A DNA stretch of 64,000 bases, taken from Eubacterium sp. Its GTDB lineage: Bacteria; Bacillota; Clostridia; Lachnospirales; Lachnospiraceae. Positions 8,705-16,748 of the stretch are shown here, piece by piece (positions within the stretch are counted from its first letter, which is position 1; the number at the start of each line of letters is the position of its first letter). The translations under genes were made by a program, and so were the position numbers. The notes below the pieces were generated by a model. That model made no database searches. It was not told the origin of the DNA and was given only the letters and a program-made list of their open reading frames with translations. Location of the stretch: contig JAFZRN010000033.1 in assembly GCA_017619835.1 (NCBI GenBank), forward strand, positions 174,662-238,661. The letters are read 5' to 3'.

Positions 8705-11293
8705 CTACTTCCTGCCGCAAATGAGTTCTCCATCCTTATAATCTATAAGCACCGTATCTCCCATCGACAGCGCATTACTGAGGATCTCCTTTGCAACAAG
8801 TGTCTCCACATTCTTCTGCAGGAATCTCTTCAGCGGTCTTGCACCATATACCGGATCATAACCGGCTTCGATCACATAGTCCCTTGCCTCATCTGTAAGC
8901 TCGATCGTGATCTCCTTATCTGCAACTCTCGCATTAAGATCCCTCATAAGAAGCTCTACGATGCCGGAGATATTCTCCTTCGTAAGCGGCTTGAACATAA
9001 TGATCTCATCAAGACGGTTGAGGAACTCAGGTCTGAAATGAAGTCTTAACATATCAGTAACCTGCTTCTCAGCCTCTTCTTTTATCTCGCCACTTTCATC
9101 GATTCCTTCAAGCAGGAACTCCGAACCGATATTAGAAGTCATGATAAGTATCGTATTCTTAAAGTCAACCAGGTTGCCCTTCGAATCCGTGATACGTCCG
9201 TCATCAAGGATCTGCAGCATAACATTGAATACATCCGGATGTGCCTTCTCAACCTCATCGAAAAGAACTACCGAATAAGGCTTACGTCTTACCGCATCAG
9301 TCAGCTGTCCGCCCTCGTCATATCCTACATATCCCGGAGGCGCTCCGATCAGCCTTGAAACACTATGCTTCTCCATATATTCACTCATATCGATACGGAC
9401 TATATTTGCTTCGTTATCGAAAAGTGCTTCTGCAAGAGCCTTCGCAAGTTCTGTCTTACCCACACCGGTAGGTCCAAGGAATAAGAATGATCCGATCGGC
9501 TTCGTAGGATCCTTGATACCTGCCTTCGATCTGATTATAGCCTCACTCACAAGTGAAACCGCATTATCCTGACCCACTACTCTCTTATGCAGTTCATCCG
9601 AAAGATGAAGTGTTTTATTCCTCTCTGACTCCGAAAGCTTGGCAACCGGAATACCCGTCCACTTGGAAATGATCTTAGCGATCTCATCATCCGTAACGGT
9701 CTCATGAAGCAGCTGTCTTTCCTTAAATGTCGCACCATTTTCAAGGCTTTCCAGTTCTTTCTGGAGCTGAGGCAGCTTGCCGTACTGAAGCTCTGCAGCC
9801 TTATTAAGATCGTACTTTCTCTGAGCGATCTCAATGTCATCCTTGACATTTTCAATCTCTTCTCTAAGGGTTCTGACTCTGTCAACCTCGGCCTTCTCAT
9901 TTTCCCATGTAGCCTTCATGGAGTTCGCCTTATCCTTAAGCTCGGCCAGCTCTTCCTTCAGATTCTCAAGCCTCTCCTTCGAAAGATGATCATCCTCATT
10001 CTTGAGCGCAGCCTCCTCGATCTCGAGCTGCATGATCTTACGCTCGATCTCGTCCACCTCGGCAGGCATCGAATTAAGCTCCGTCTTGATCATCGCGCAG
10101 GCCTCATCCACAAGGTCGATTGCCTTATCCGGAAGGAAACGGTCCGTGATATATCTATTGGAAAGCGTGGCAGCCGCAACAAGTGCGCCGTCGCTTATCT
10201 TAACGCCATGGAAAACCTCATAGCGGTTCTTGATACCTCTTAATATGGAAATGGTATCTTCAACGGTAGGCTCATTAACCTGTACAGGCTGGAAACGTCT
10301 CTCAAGTGCCTTATCCTTTTCGATATATTTCCTGTACTCATCAACTGTTGTGGCACCGATGCAGTGAAGCTCACCTCTTGCCAGCATCGGCTTTAACATG
10401 TTGCCGGCATCCAGGCTTCCGTCGGTCTTACCGGCTCCCACTATGGTATGGATCTCATCGATAAAGAGGATGATCCGTCCGTCGGACTTCTTAACCTCAT
10501 CCAGAACGGACTTAAGCCTCTCCTCGAATTCGCCTCTATACTTTGCGCCCGCGATAAGAGAACCCATATCAAGCGCAAATATCTCCTTATCCTTTAGTGA
10601 ATCGGGCACATCACCCTTCACGATACGCTGGGCAAGTCCCTCGATGGCAGCGGTTTTGCCGACACCGGGATCACCGATAAGCACCGGATTATTCTTTGTC
10701 TTACGTGAAAGTATCCTGATTATATTTCTTATCTCGCTGTCACGGCCGATGACCGGATCCAGCTTCTGCTCCCTCGCCCTCTCAACCAGGTTATAACCGA
10801 ACTTGCCGAGTGCGTCATACGTATCCTCCGGATTATCCGACTCAACCTTCTTGTTGCCCCTTACATCTTTAAGTGCGCTGAGGAAAGCATTTTTCGTAAT
10901 ACCGAACTTTTTTAAAAGCTCCTTGATCTGGCTGCTGCCTTTATCAATAAGAGCAATGAAAATGTGTTCGACGGAGATATAGTCATCTCCCATCTTCTTG
11001 GCCTCATTTTCGGCTGCAAAGAGAACTCGTCCGGCATCCTGACCCATATAGATATCTTCGGAAGAACCGGATACATGAGGCCTTGCCTTAATTAATCCTT
11101 CCGCTTCGTCAATAAATGCGGAAACTGCGATACCCATGTTGCCGAGCAGCTTCGTGATAAGGCTGTCATCCAGGGTGAGAAGGCTGTAAAGAATGTGCTC
11201 GCTCGTTACTTCCTGATTCTCATACTCCATGCATAATCTCTGGCTTCCTTCTATTGCTTCAAGAGAATTTCTTGTGAATTTTTCAGCGTTCAT
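8705..11293 (-). CDS. clpB: ATP-dependent disaggregase ClpB
   Basis: An 862-residue Hsp100 chaperone that, with DnaK, pulls polypeptides out of aggregates in the cytoplasm. It has a Clp N-domain (about 1-145), AAA1 with Walker A GDPGVGKT at 207-214, the long coiled-coil M-domain (about 405-530) that defines ClpB, and AAA2 with [12 protein letters not shown] and [20 protein letters not shown]. The ClpP-docking loop present in the ClpC of this window is absent, as expected for a non-proteolytic disaggregase. It is monocistronic with a SigA-type promoter and a CIRCE operator. Confidence 0.97.
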   Translation of the reverse strand: MNAEKFTRNSLEAIEGSQRLCMEYENQEVTSEHILYSLLTLDDSLITKLLGNMGIAVSAFIDEAEGLIKARPHVSGSSEDIYMGQDAGRVLFAAENEAKKMGDDYISVEHIFIALIDKGSSQIKELLKKFGITKNAFLSALKDVRGNKKVESDNPEDTYDALGKFGYNLVERAREQKLDPVIGRDSEIRNIIRILSRKTKNNPVLIGDPGVGKTAAIEGLAQRIVKGDVPDSLKDKEIFALDMGSLIAGAKYRGEFEERLKSVLDEVKKSDGRIILFIDEIHTIVGAGKTDGSLDAGNMLKPMLARGELHCIGATTVDEYRKYIEKDKALERRFQPVQVNEPTVEDTISILRGIKNRYEVFHGVKISDGALVAAATLSNRYITDRFLPDKAIDLVDEACAMIKTELNSMPAEVDEIERKIMQLEIEEAALKNEDDHLSKERLENLKEELAELKDKANSMKATWENEKAEVDRVRTLREEIENVKDDIEIAQRKYDLNKAAELQYGKLPQLQKELESLENGATFKERQLLHETVTDDEIAKIISKWTGIPVAKLSESERNKTLHLSDELHKRVVGQDNAVSLVSEAIIRSKAGIKDPTKPIGSFLFLGPTGVGKTELAKALAEALFDNEANIVRIDMSEYMEKHSVSRLIGAPPGYVGYDEGGQLTDAVRRKPYSVVLFDEVEKAHPDVFNVMLQILDDGRITDSKGNLVDFKNTILIMTSNIGSEFLLEGIDESGEIKEEAEKQVTDMLRLHFRPEFLNRLDEIIMFKPLTKENISGIVELLMRDLNARVADKEITIELTDEARDYVIEAGYDPVYGARPLKRFLQKNVETLVAKEILSNALSMGDTVLIDYKDGELICGRK

Positions 11294-11325
11294 AACATCA
11301 ACTCCTTTCCCGAAAAATCATCTTG

Positions 11326-11352
11326 TTAGCACTCTCCCTTGGTGAGTGCTAA
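11326..11352 (-). promoter_or_regulatory. CIRCE operator (HrcA binding site)
   Basis: TTAGCACTC, nine bases, GAGTGCTAA: an exact match to the CIRCE consensus. It lies between the clpB -10 box and the start codon, so HrcA would block transcription until heat or misfolded protein inactivates it. Confidence 0.97.
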
Positions 11353-11365
11353 TCTATCTGAATAT

Positions 11366-11394
11366 GTTATATCACTATGCCCAGAAGATGTCAA
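11366..11394 (-). promoter_or_regulatory. clpB promoter
   Basis: On the minus strand TTGACA (-35, 11389-11394), a 17-base spacer and TATAAC (-10, 11366-11371). Transcription would start just before the CIRCE element. Confidence 0.92.
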
Positions 11395-11411
11395 GATGAA
11401 ACTTGGGGACG

Positions 11412-11442
11412 CAAAAAAAGAAGCGCGCATCGCACGCTTCTT
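11412..11442 (-). terminator. Intrinsic terminator after the SPFH gene
   Basis: The 8-bp stem AAGAAGCG/CGCTTCTT (11418-11425 with 11435-11442) is followed on the minus strand by a run of U. It ends the AraC-NUDIX-pspA-SPFH transcript and insulates clpB. Confidence 0.85.
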
Positions 11443-11462
11443 CATAAAAATCATATATAAGA

Positions 11463-12485
11463 TTAGATAAGCTTCGTTCCGCAGTTCGGGCAGAATTTTG
11501 CGCCGCCTGTAGGTGTTCCGCACTCAGGGCAGAACTTAGGAGCTGCGCCTGCTTCACCTGCCGGTGCTGCAGCCTGAGGAGCTGCCTGCTGAGGAGCCTG
11601 CTGGTACTGCTGCTGAGGAGCCTGCTGCTGGCCCATTCCCATTCCCATGCCACCCATCATCTGGCTTGCCATGGAAGCGCCCATCATCATCTCTGCCATA
11701 TTGCCCATGGTTGAATTTCCGCCCTGGAGCTTTCCGTCTGCCATAGCGTCAACCATTGTCATCTGGCTGTATTTATTAACGTCGGTAACCATAGACTGAG
11801 CAGCTGCCTGAGTGATCTTCTGCTGGATCTCTTCAGGATAGTTGAAGTTATTGATGCTGAAGCCTGTTACGGAGATACCGTCCTTGCTGGTCTCCATATC
11901 AAGGTCTTCCTGGATACCCTTCGAAATATCAAATGCGCTCGCCTGAAGGTTGAACATATCCTTACCTTCTTTAGAGATCCACTTCATAAGAAGCTGGTCA
12001 AGCACAGTGATAATACGAATCTTAACATCCTCTATTGAATAGGACTGCTTAACGCCTGCGATCTTGTCGATAAGAGTAGCATAATCGGAAACCTTAACAT
12101 TTGCAGTTCCGTTAGCTCTTATAGGCATACCACCCGGAAGTCCGGGAGCCTGAAGCATGATCGGTCCCTTAGTACCCCATTTGATAGTGAATTCCTTAGT
12201 ATTGATGAAGAGAACCTCAGCTCTCATTCCGGAATTGAAACCGAACTTAAATCCCTTAAGAGTAGAAAGGAAAGGAATGATCTGTGACTCGATATCATAA
12301 TCGCCGTCATCCTGGAACACACCTTCAACCTTGCCCTGATTAAGGAAAATGGCATCCTGACCGGGACGGATTATAAGGCGGGATCCCTTCTTGATCTCAC
12401 GATTAGTCCATTTCCAGAAGATAAGATTGTCATCAAACTCTTCCCACTCAACTACATTTGCAAATTGATTTGATAAAATACCCAT
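11463..12485 (-). CDS. SPFH-domain protein with C-terminal zinc ribbons (YdjI-like)
   Basis: About 340 residues, starting MGILSNQFANVVEWEEFDD. The body is an SPFH/band-7-like domain of the virion-core-protein type seen in Bacillus subtilis YdjI; SRLIIRPGQDAIFLNQGKVEGV is characteristic. A Gln/Pro/Ala/Met-rich low-complexity linker (about 255-310) leads to two CxxCG zinc-ribbon half sites, FCPECGT and FCPNCGT, at the C-terminus. No transmembrane helix is seen, so membrane attachment would be indirect. The ATG at 12485 is chosen because GGAGG lies 6 bases upstream; a further ATG 12 bases earlier overlaps that site. Next to pspA, it probably belongs to a membrane-stress scaffold. Confidence 0.9.
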   Translation of the reverse strand: MGILSNQFANVVEWEEFDDNLIFWKWTNREIKKGSRLIIRPGQDAIFLNQGKVEGVFQDDGDYDIESQIIPFLSTLKGFKFGFNSGMRAEVLFINTKEFTIKWGTKGPIMLQAPGLPGGMPIRANGTANVKVSDYATLIDKIAGVKQSYSIEDVKIRIITVLDQLLMKWISKEGKDMFNLQASAFDISKGIQEDLDMETSKDGISVTGFSINNFNYPEEIQQKITQAAAQSMVTDVNKYSQMTMVDAMADGKLQGGNSTMGNMAEMMMGASMASQMMGGMGMGMGQQQAPQQQYQQAPQQAAPQAAAPAGEAGAAPKFCPECGTPTGGAKFCPNCGTKLI

Positions 12486-12514
12486 AGCTACCTCCATGAA
12501 AAATTAGTTTGTAT

Positions 12515-13183
12515 TTATTCTATATCAATTGAACCATCATTATCAGAGTCGCCGTTCTCATACTTATCGGCAAGTCTCGTGATATCATCAAAGTCACTGA
12601 CACGTGTCGGACTGTCGAGCTCGGCCATGGCATTTGCCCTGTCCAGCATATAGTCAGCCTTCTCATTCATTTTCGAGAACATCTCATCGCTGTCGGCTGA
12701 TCCTGCCTTCATAGCCATCTGGTTCATCTTCTCCTGAGCCTTAGCTGTCTCAACCTTCGTCTTAACCTCCTGAAGCTTTCCCTCAAGTGTCATAAGGTCG
12801 TTACTCAGCTTCTCGTTCATCGCGGAAAGATTCGTAAGATTAGCTTTTGCCTCATTATACTTAGCCTCCAGCTTCTCACCCTCCAGAGTAACATTCATAA
12901 GCTTTGATTCAAATGTCATCGCATCGGAAGTGCTTCCACTCTCCTTTGCCTTCGCTACATATCTCTCGAGCTTTTCCTTTTCGGCACGATTCTGATTGAG
13001 CGCATTTTCGGCACGTCTTACATCCATCTCAAGAGCAGCCGTCTCGGACTTAACCTGTCCCAGATCCGAACGAAGCTGAAGCAGATACTTCTCAATCGCC
13101 TTCTCCGGATGCTTGTCCTCATTCTTAAAGACCGCATTGATGTTCGACGCCATTATGTCTTTAAATCTTGTCAGTATTCCCAT
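12515..13183 (-). CDS. pspA: PspA/IM30 family protein
   Basis: A 222-residue, almost wholly helical coiled-coil protein starting MGILTRFKDIMASNINAVFK, the typical amphipathic PspA/LiaH/IM30 N-terminus, followed by heptad-rich helices (about 25-190) and an acidic C-terminal tail. Such proteins are ESCRT-III-like and coat stressed membranes. The ribosome binding site (AAAGGA) lies inside the right part of the palindromic repeat that separates it from the NUDIX gene. The SPFH protein starts 29 bases downstream, the same partnership as in the Bacillus ydjFGHI region. Confidence 0.92.
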   Translation of the reverse strand: MGILTRFKDIMASNINAVFKNEDKHPEKAIEKYLLQLRSDLGQVKSETAALEMDVRRAENALNQNRAEKEKLERYVAKAKESGSTSDAMTFESKLMNVTLEGEKLEAKYNEAKANLTNLSAMNEKLSNDLMTLEGKLQEVKTKVETAKAQEKMNQMAMKAGSADSDEMFSKMNEKADYMLDRANAMAELDSPTRVSDFDDITRLADKYENGDSDNDGSIDIE

Positions 13184-13186
13184 TAT

Positions 13187-13236
13187 GTGTCCTTTCTGTG
13201 TCCGGGGTCAGACCCCCGACACAATTTCTTCACATT
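13187..13236 (-). repeat. Palindromic GGGGTCAGACCCC repeat, copy A
   Basis: The core palindrome occupies 13197-13223 (TGTGTCCGGGG, TCA, then a near-perfect complement), with an extra TGTGTCC on one side and TTCACAT on the other. On the minus strand the element begins ATGTGAA, and its ATG and TGA are the last codon and stop of the NUDIX gene. Copies B and C are at 24752 and 26711. Confidence 0.88.
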
Positions 13237-13790
13237 TTCGACCACAGGTATAGGTAGGCCTGTGTACGTGCGGCGAAGCGTTCCGACTTAAGGAGCTCGC
13301 GCACTTCCTCTCTAGTATACCACGCAGCCTCTATCTCTTCAAATGAAGAATCTGATTTTTCGATAGTTCCTTCGCAGGTTCCCACAACGCATACGTTCAT
13401 CTCATTTGAAAAACCTATCGCGCTGTAGCTGAGGCCGATTATATCTTCAATCGAAACCAGGGTTAGCCCGGTCTCTTCCCTGAGCTCTCTCGCAGCCGCC
13501 TCCTCGGGTGTCTCACCCGGGTCGATGAGTCCGGCCGGGAAATTATAAACCCACATTCCGGCTGCCATACGAAACTCTTTATTAATGAGAATCCTGTCCC
13601 CGGAAGGATCGGTCATGATGAGCACCACCGCATCCGGCTCAGTCCCATGAAGCTCCTCGAAGGAAGTGACATCCGGGTTTCGGCTTATCATCTCGTAGGT
13701 CTTCGGCTGCCCGTCGGAGGTCTCGTACTCGATGTCATATCTTGTAATGAATTTACTCTGTAGTACCTTTTTTATATTCTTAAATTTCAT
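13230..13790 (-). CDS. NUDIX hydrolase (ADP-ribose pyrophosphatase-like)
   Basis: A 186-residue protein with a complete Nudix box: GLIDPGETPEEAAARELREE followed by TGL, giving the G-x5-E-x7-REUxEE-xG pattern that binds Mg. The N-terminal beta strands and the AGMWVYNFPAGLID approach resemble NudF-type ADP-sugar pyrophosphatases; the exact substrate is not determined. The final Met and stop codon come from the palindromic repeat (copy A), so the C-terminus LWSKM may be one residue longer than its ancestor or may have lost its own stop. It is 23 bases downstream of the AraC regulator. Confidence 0.9.
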   Translation of the reverse strand: MKFKNIKKVLQSKFITRYDIEYETSDGQPKTYEMISRNPDVTSFEELHGTEPDAVVLIMTDPSGDRILINKEFRMAAGMWVYNFPAGLIDPGETPEEAAARELREETGLTLVSIEDIIGLSYSAIGFSNEMNVCVVGTCEGTIEKSDSSFEEIEAAWYTREEVRELLKSERFAARTQAYLYLWSKM

Positions 13791-13813
13791 ATTATTCTAT
13801 ATATTAATTCTAT

Positions 13814-14557
13814 TTATATTAATTCTCTGTAATTCGTATTCCTGTATTCCTTCGGCGTGGTGCCGGTCACCTTCTTAAACACAGATATAAAGTAGCTGTG
13901 CGACGAGAAGGAAAGATCGGTCGCGATCTCGATACTTGTCTTATCCGTATACTTCAGCAGCCAGCAAGCCTCCTGGATCTTCTCGTTCCTGATATATTCG
14001 CTTACCGAATTGCCAACCTCTTTCTTGAAAAGCTTCGAAAGATAGGTCTCATTTAAGGCAACCTTATCTGCAAGCTCGGAAACCGTGATATTCTTATGAA
14101 TATTCTCGCGGATGTAGTCGATGCACTGCAGGATCTGCTTGGACTGGATAACGCTCTTAGAAGCATTATTCATGTATTCGGAAAATGATTCGGCCATCTC
14201 CACCTGAACTCTGGCCACTGCCTCCGGGCTGTTCTGCTTATCAGCCTTATTGATGAAAACATCACTCATCTTATAGGCAATATCCTGAGGCATGCCTTTC
14301 ATGATGCAGACTCTTGTCAGCACTGCCGTCATCGCAACAAAATGATACATTGCATTTCTGAGCGGATTATCCGAAAGGATACCTCTCTCGACTGCGGTAT
14401 ACTTGGGCTGACGCTCCATTGTTCTTTTGGCTTCCTCAGTTTTACCCTCAGCAATAAGATTATATAGTCCCATCTCACTGTCGAAGGAAGGATGTTTGAT
14501 GTCATTTTCTCTTTCAGAAAATATCGTTTTTGTTAATTCAGCATTAATATCCGGCAT
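13814..14557 (-). CDS. AraC family transcriptional regulator
   Basis: A 247-residue regulator. The C-terminal 100 residues hold two helix-turn-helix motifs: ITVSELADKVALNETYLSKL and SIEIATDLSFSSHSYFISVF, ending with TGTTPKEYR, the classic AraC signature. The N-terminal 140 residues are helical and match no effector domain I can name. It is the first gene of a minus-strand run with the NUDIX, pspA and SPFH genes and may control them. A good AAGGAAGGGAG site lies before the ATG. Confidence 0.92.
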   Translation of the reverse strand: MPDINAELTKTIFSERENDIKHPSFDSEMGLYNLIAEGKTEEAKRTMERQPKYTAVERGILSDNPLRNAMYHFVAMTAVLTRVCIMKGMPQDIAYKMSDVFINKADKQNSPEAVARVQVEMAESFSEYMNNASKSVIQSKQILQCIDYIRENIHKNITVSELADKVALNETYLSKLFKKEVGNSVSEYIRNEKIQEACWLLKYTDKTSIEIATDLSFSSHSYFISVFKKVTGTTPKEYRNTNYRELI

Positions 14558-14689
14558 ATTTTACTCCCTTCCTTTTACTTTTGATGTAATTTATTTGCAT
14601 TCTCACATAAATTTAATACAATTTGCAATTATTTTGTAGAAAAGTATCGGGGAAATAAATATATTATATACATAAAACAAAGCCCCCTG

Positions 14690-14715
14690 TTAAAGAAGAT
14701 TTATATCTTCTTTAA
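14690..14715. repeat. AT-rich hairpin in intergenic gap
   Basis: TTAAAGAAGAT, loop TTAT, perfect 11-base complement. It lies in the 275-base gap between the AraC regulator and the histidine kinase gene, 33 bases from the kinase terminator. No reading frame of note is seen in this gap. It could be a weak second terminator or part of the AraC promoter region. Confidence 0.5.
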
Positions 14716-14747
14716 TCATATAAATACTTTTAACCTTCACTAATGGT

Positions 14748-14779
14748 AAAAGGACGGATTCGAATGGATTCGTCCTTTT
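14748..14779 (-). terminator. Terminator of the two-component/ABC operon
   Basis: AAAAGGACG (14748-14756) pairs with CGTCCTTTT (14771-14779) around a 14-base loop that can pair further. It lies about 55 bases beyond the histidine kinase stop codon. Confidence 0.75.
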
Positions 14780-14832
14780 ATCTTTTTAGTTGAAAATTGC
14801 TCTTTCAATTATACATTTTAATCATTTCCATG

Positions 14833-16056
14833 TCAAAGAATTACTGTAAAAATAATCTGCGGTTTTTTATAGTTAACGCTTATCTTTCCCTTGAACATTC
14901 TGACAAGGCTGTCAGCCATCGAAAGTCCGATGCCGTAGCCCTTTTTCTCACTGTTGTGAGACTCGTCCGCGCGGTAGAATCTGTCGAAGAACTTTTTATA
15001 ATCCTCTCCCTCGCCCTCAACGTAATCATTTGCCACCGTAAGCACGGCGGATTTACCCTTCTGCGAAAGCGTGAGCTTCACCTGTCCGCCGTCGTCGCAG
15101 TACTTCACCGCATTATCAAGCAGGATATTCACAAGCTCATGAACTCCCTTTTCGTCCGCCTTCACATGGACATTATCGGCGATCTCGGCCTCGAGAGTCT
15201 TCCCCTGAGTTTCTGCCACCGTGGTAAATGATTCGACCACGCTTCTTGCTTCATGGCTGAAGTCCACGTCGGAAAGCACCAGGTCCTCCCGCTCCTCAAG
15301 CTTAGACAGAACTACCAGCTGCGATATCAGCTCGGACATCCTGTTCACCTGCTTGATCGTACTCTCGGTCCACTCATTCTTTCCGCTCATCATTTCGATG
15401 ACCTCGGTATTTGCCGAGATGACGGCAAGCGGCGTCTTAAGCTCATGGGACGCATTTGTGATAAATTGCTTCTGCGCCTCCATATTACGCACCATCGGCT
15501 GCACGGCCTTTCTCGCAAAGATCGAAAGAAGAAGCGTCAGCAGCAGAACGCTGAGCGCACCTATATAGAACGAGAATCTCATAAAGAAATTAACGATCGA
15601 AAGATTCCTCGTACAGTCCATGATGATTATCTTAAAGGTTCCGTCACTCTGGCGGGCCTTCATAAATGCATAATTAAGTCCGTCATATATGAAAAGTCCC
15701 CTTTCCCTGGGCGACCTTATGGCATAATTAACGAACTCCTCGATTTCCGACTCCTCGATAGCGGCGATATGCTCATCGTTATAGCTGACCATGATATTTT
15801 CGTCATTTACCACAACGGATATATATCTTGCCTCGAACTGGGTTTCGGGCGAAACGTTCCACTTACCCGGAAGTTTTATATCATTATCCGAGCTCTTGAT
15901 CTCATCCTCGCGCATCAGAAATTCGAGCGTATTGAATATTCCGCCCACTGCATTCCTGTAGGTTATAAGATTGATCAGAGTAAGTATCAGGCTGAGAACG
16001 ATCAGCATTGATACCGTGGAAATTCCTATGAATTTAAGCTTCAGCTTTCTGAACAT
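14833..16056 (-). CDS. Sensor histidine kinase
   Basis: A 407-residue membrane kinase: TM1 (about 8-31), an extracellular sensor region of about 125 residues, TM2 (about 158-182), then HisKA with the phospho-acceptor H204 in NASHELKTPLAV, the N box in ILLDNAVKYC and the G box GYGIGLSMAD. No HAMP domain is evident; the HisKA follows TM2 closely. It pairs with the response regulator 12 bases upstream. The signal is unknown; the linked ABC exporter suggests sensing of a toxic or antimicrobial compound. Confidence 0.94.
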   Translation of the reverse strand: MFRKLKLKFIGISTVSMLIVLSLILTLINLITYRNAVGGIFNTLEFLMREDEIKSSDNDIKLPGKWNVSPETQFEARYISVVVNDENIMVSYNDEHIAAIEESEIEEFVNYAIRSPRERGLFIYDGLNYAFMKARQSDGTFKIIIMDCTRNLSIVNFFMRFSFYIGALSVLLLTLLLSIFARKAVQPMVRNMEAQKQFITNASHELKTPLAVISANTEVIEMMSGKNEWTESTIKQVNRMSELISQLVVLSKLEEREDLVLSDVDFSHEARSVVESFTTVAETQGKTLEAEIADNVHVKADEKGVHELVNILLDNAVKYCDDGGQVKLTLSQKGKSAVLTVANDYVEGEGEDYKKFFDRFYRADESHNSEKKGYGIGLSMADSLVRMFKGKISVNYKKPQIIFTVIL

Positions 16057-16068
16057 AAACCCCGTCTC

Positions 16069-16737
16069 CTAACTATTAAGTACAAGTGAAAAACTTCCGT
16101 CCTTTTCTCCTTCGATCGATATATCTCCCGATATCGAGCGAAGCTTGTTTCTGAGGTATGATATATAAACCCAGACCACGTCCTTTCCGGCTTCATCATC
16201 CTTCCAGACATGGCTGTAGATTTCTTCCGTTGTGAAGCTCTTGCCCGGATTCATCATGAAGAATTCCATAAGGCTTGCCTCCATTCCCGCAAGTCTCACC
16301 GAATTTTCCGACACCAGTTCCTGTCCCGTAACATCCAGTGTTACCGATCCGAAGGAAAGCTTCTTCGGCGTATATTCGCCGCCCCTACGTGTGAGGGATC
16401 TAACCCTCGCCAGCAGCTCTACCATTGCAAATGGCTTCGTAAGATAATCATCTGCTCCGGCATCAAGCCCCGAAACCTTATCATCCATTTCCGCCTTTGC
16501 GGTAAGGAAAAGAGCGGGTGTCGTATCTCCCGACTCCCTTATCATTTTCAGTGCCGATACGCCGTCAAGCTTCGGCATCATTATATCGAAGATCATGCAG
16601 GAAAATGCGTTCCTTTTCGCTTCGTCCACTGCCGCCTCCCCATCATAAACGGGAGTGACTGTATAGCCGCTATGTTCAAGTACGGCAACCAGCGCTCTCG
16701 ACAGATCCTTCTCGTCTTCTGCTAATAATATGTTCAT
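16069..16737 (-). CDS. OmpR/PhoB-type response regulator
   Basis: A 222-residue two-domain regulator. The receiver has the acidic pair in LLAEDEKD, the phospho-acceptor D51 in MIFDIMMPKLDG, and K101 in DDYLTKPF. The C-terminal winged helix (about 125-222) contains FTTEEIYSHVWKDDE and VVWVYISYLRNKL. It is encoded between the ABC exporter genes and its cognate kinase, with gaps of 11 and 12 bases, and presumably controls this operon. Confidence 0.95.
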   Translation of the reverse strand: MNILLAEDEKDLSRALVAVLEHSGYTVTPVYDGEAAVDEAKRNAFSCMIFDIMMPKLDGVSALKMIRESGDTTPALFLTAKAEMDDKVSGLDAGADDYLTKPFAMVELLARVRSLTRRGGEYTPKKLSFGSVTLDVTGQELVSENSVRLAGMEASLMEFFMMNPGKSFTTEEIYSHVWKDDEAGKDVVWVYISYLRNKLRSISGDISIEGEKDGSFSLVLNS

Positions 16738-16748
16738 TTAAAACCCCT

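Noticed and set aside
11326-11352. Generic terminator-like stem upstream of clpB
   Set aside because: It is an exact CIRCE operator, with the 9-base spacer and both half sites intact.
15253-16011. A 252-codon open frame on the plus strand opposite the histidine kinase
   Set aside because: It is antisense to a complete kinase with all motifs, has no ribosome binding site, and its composition (His/Leu/Arg-rich) is that of a shadow frame.
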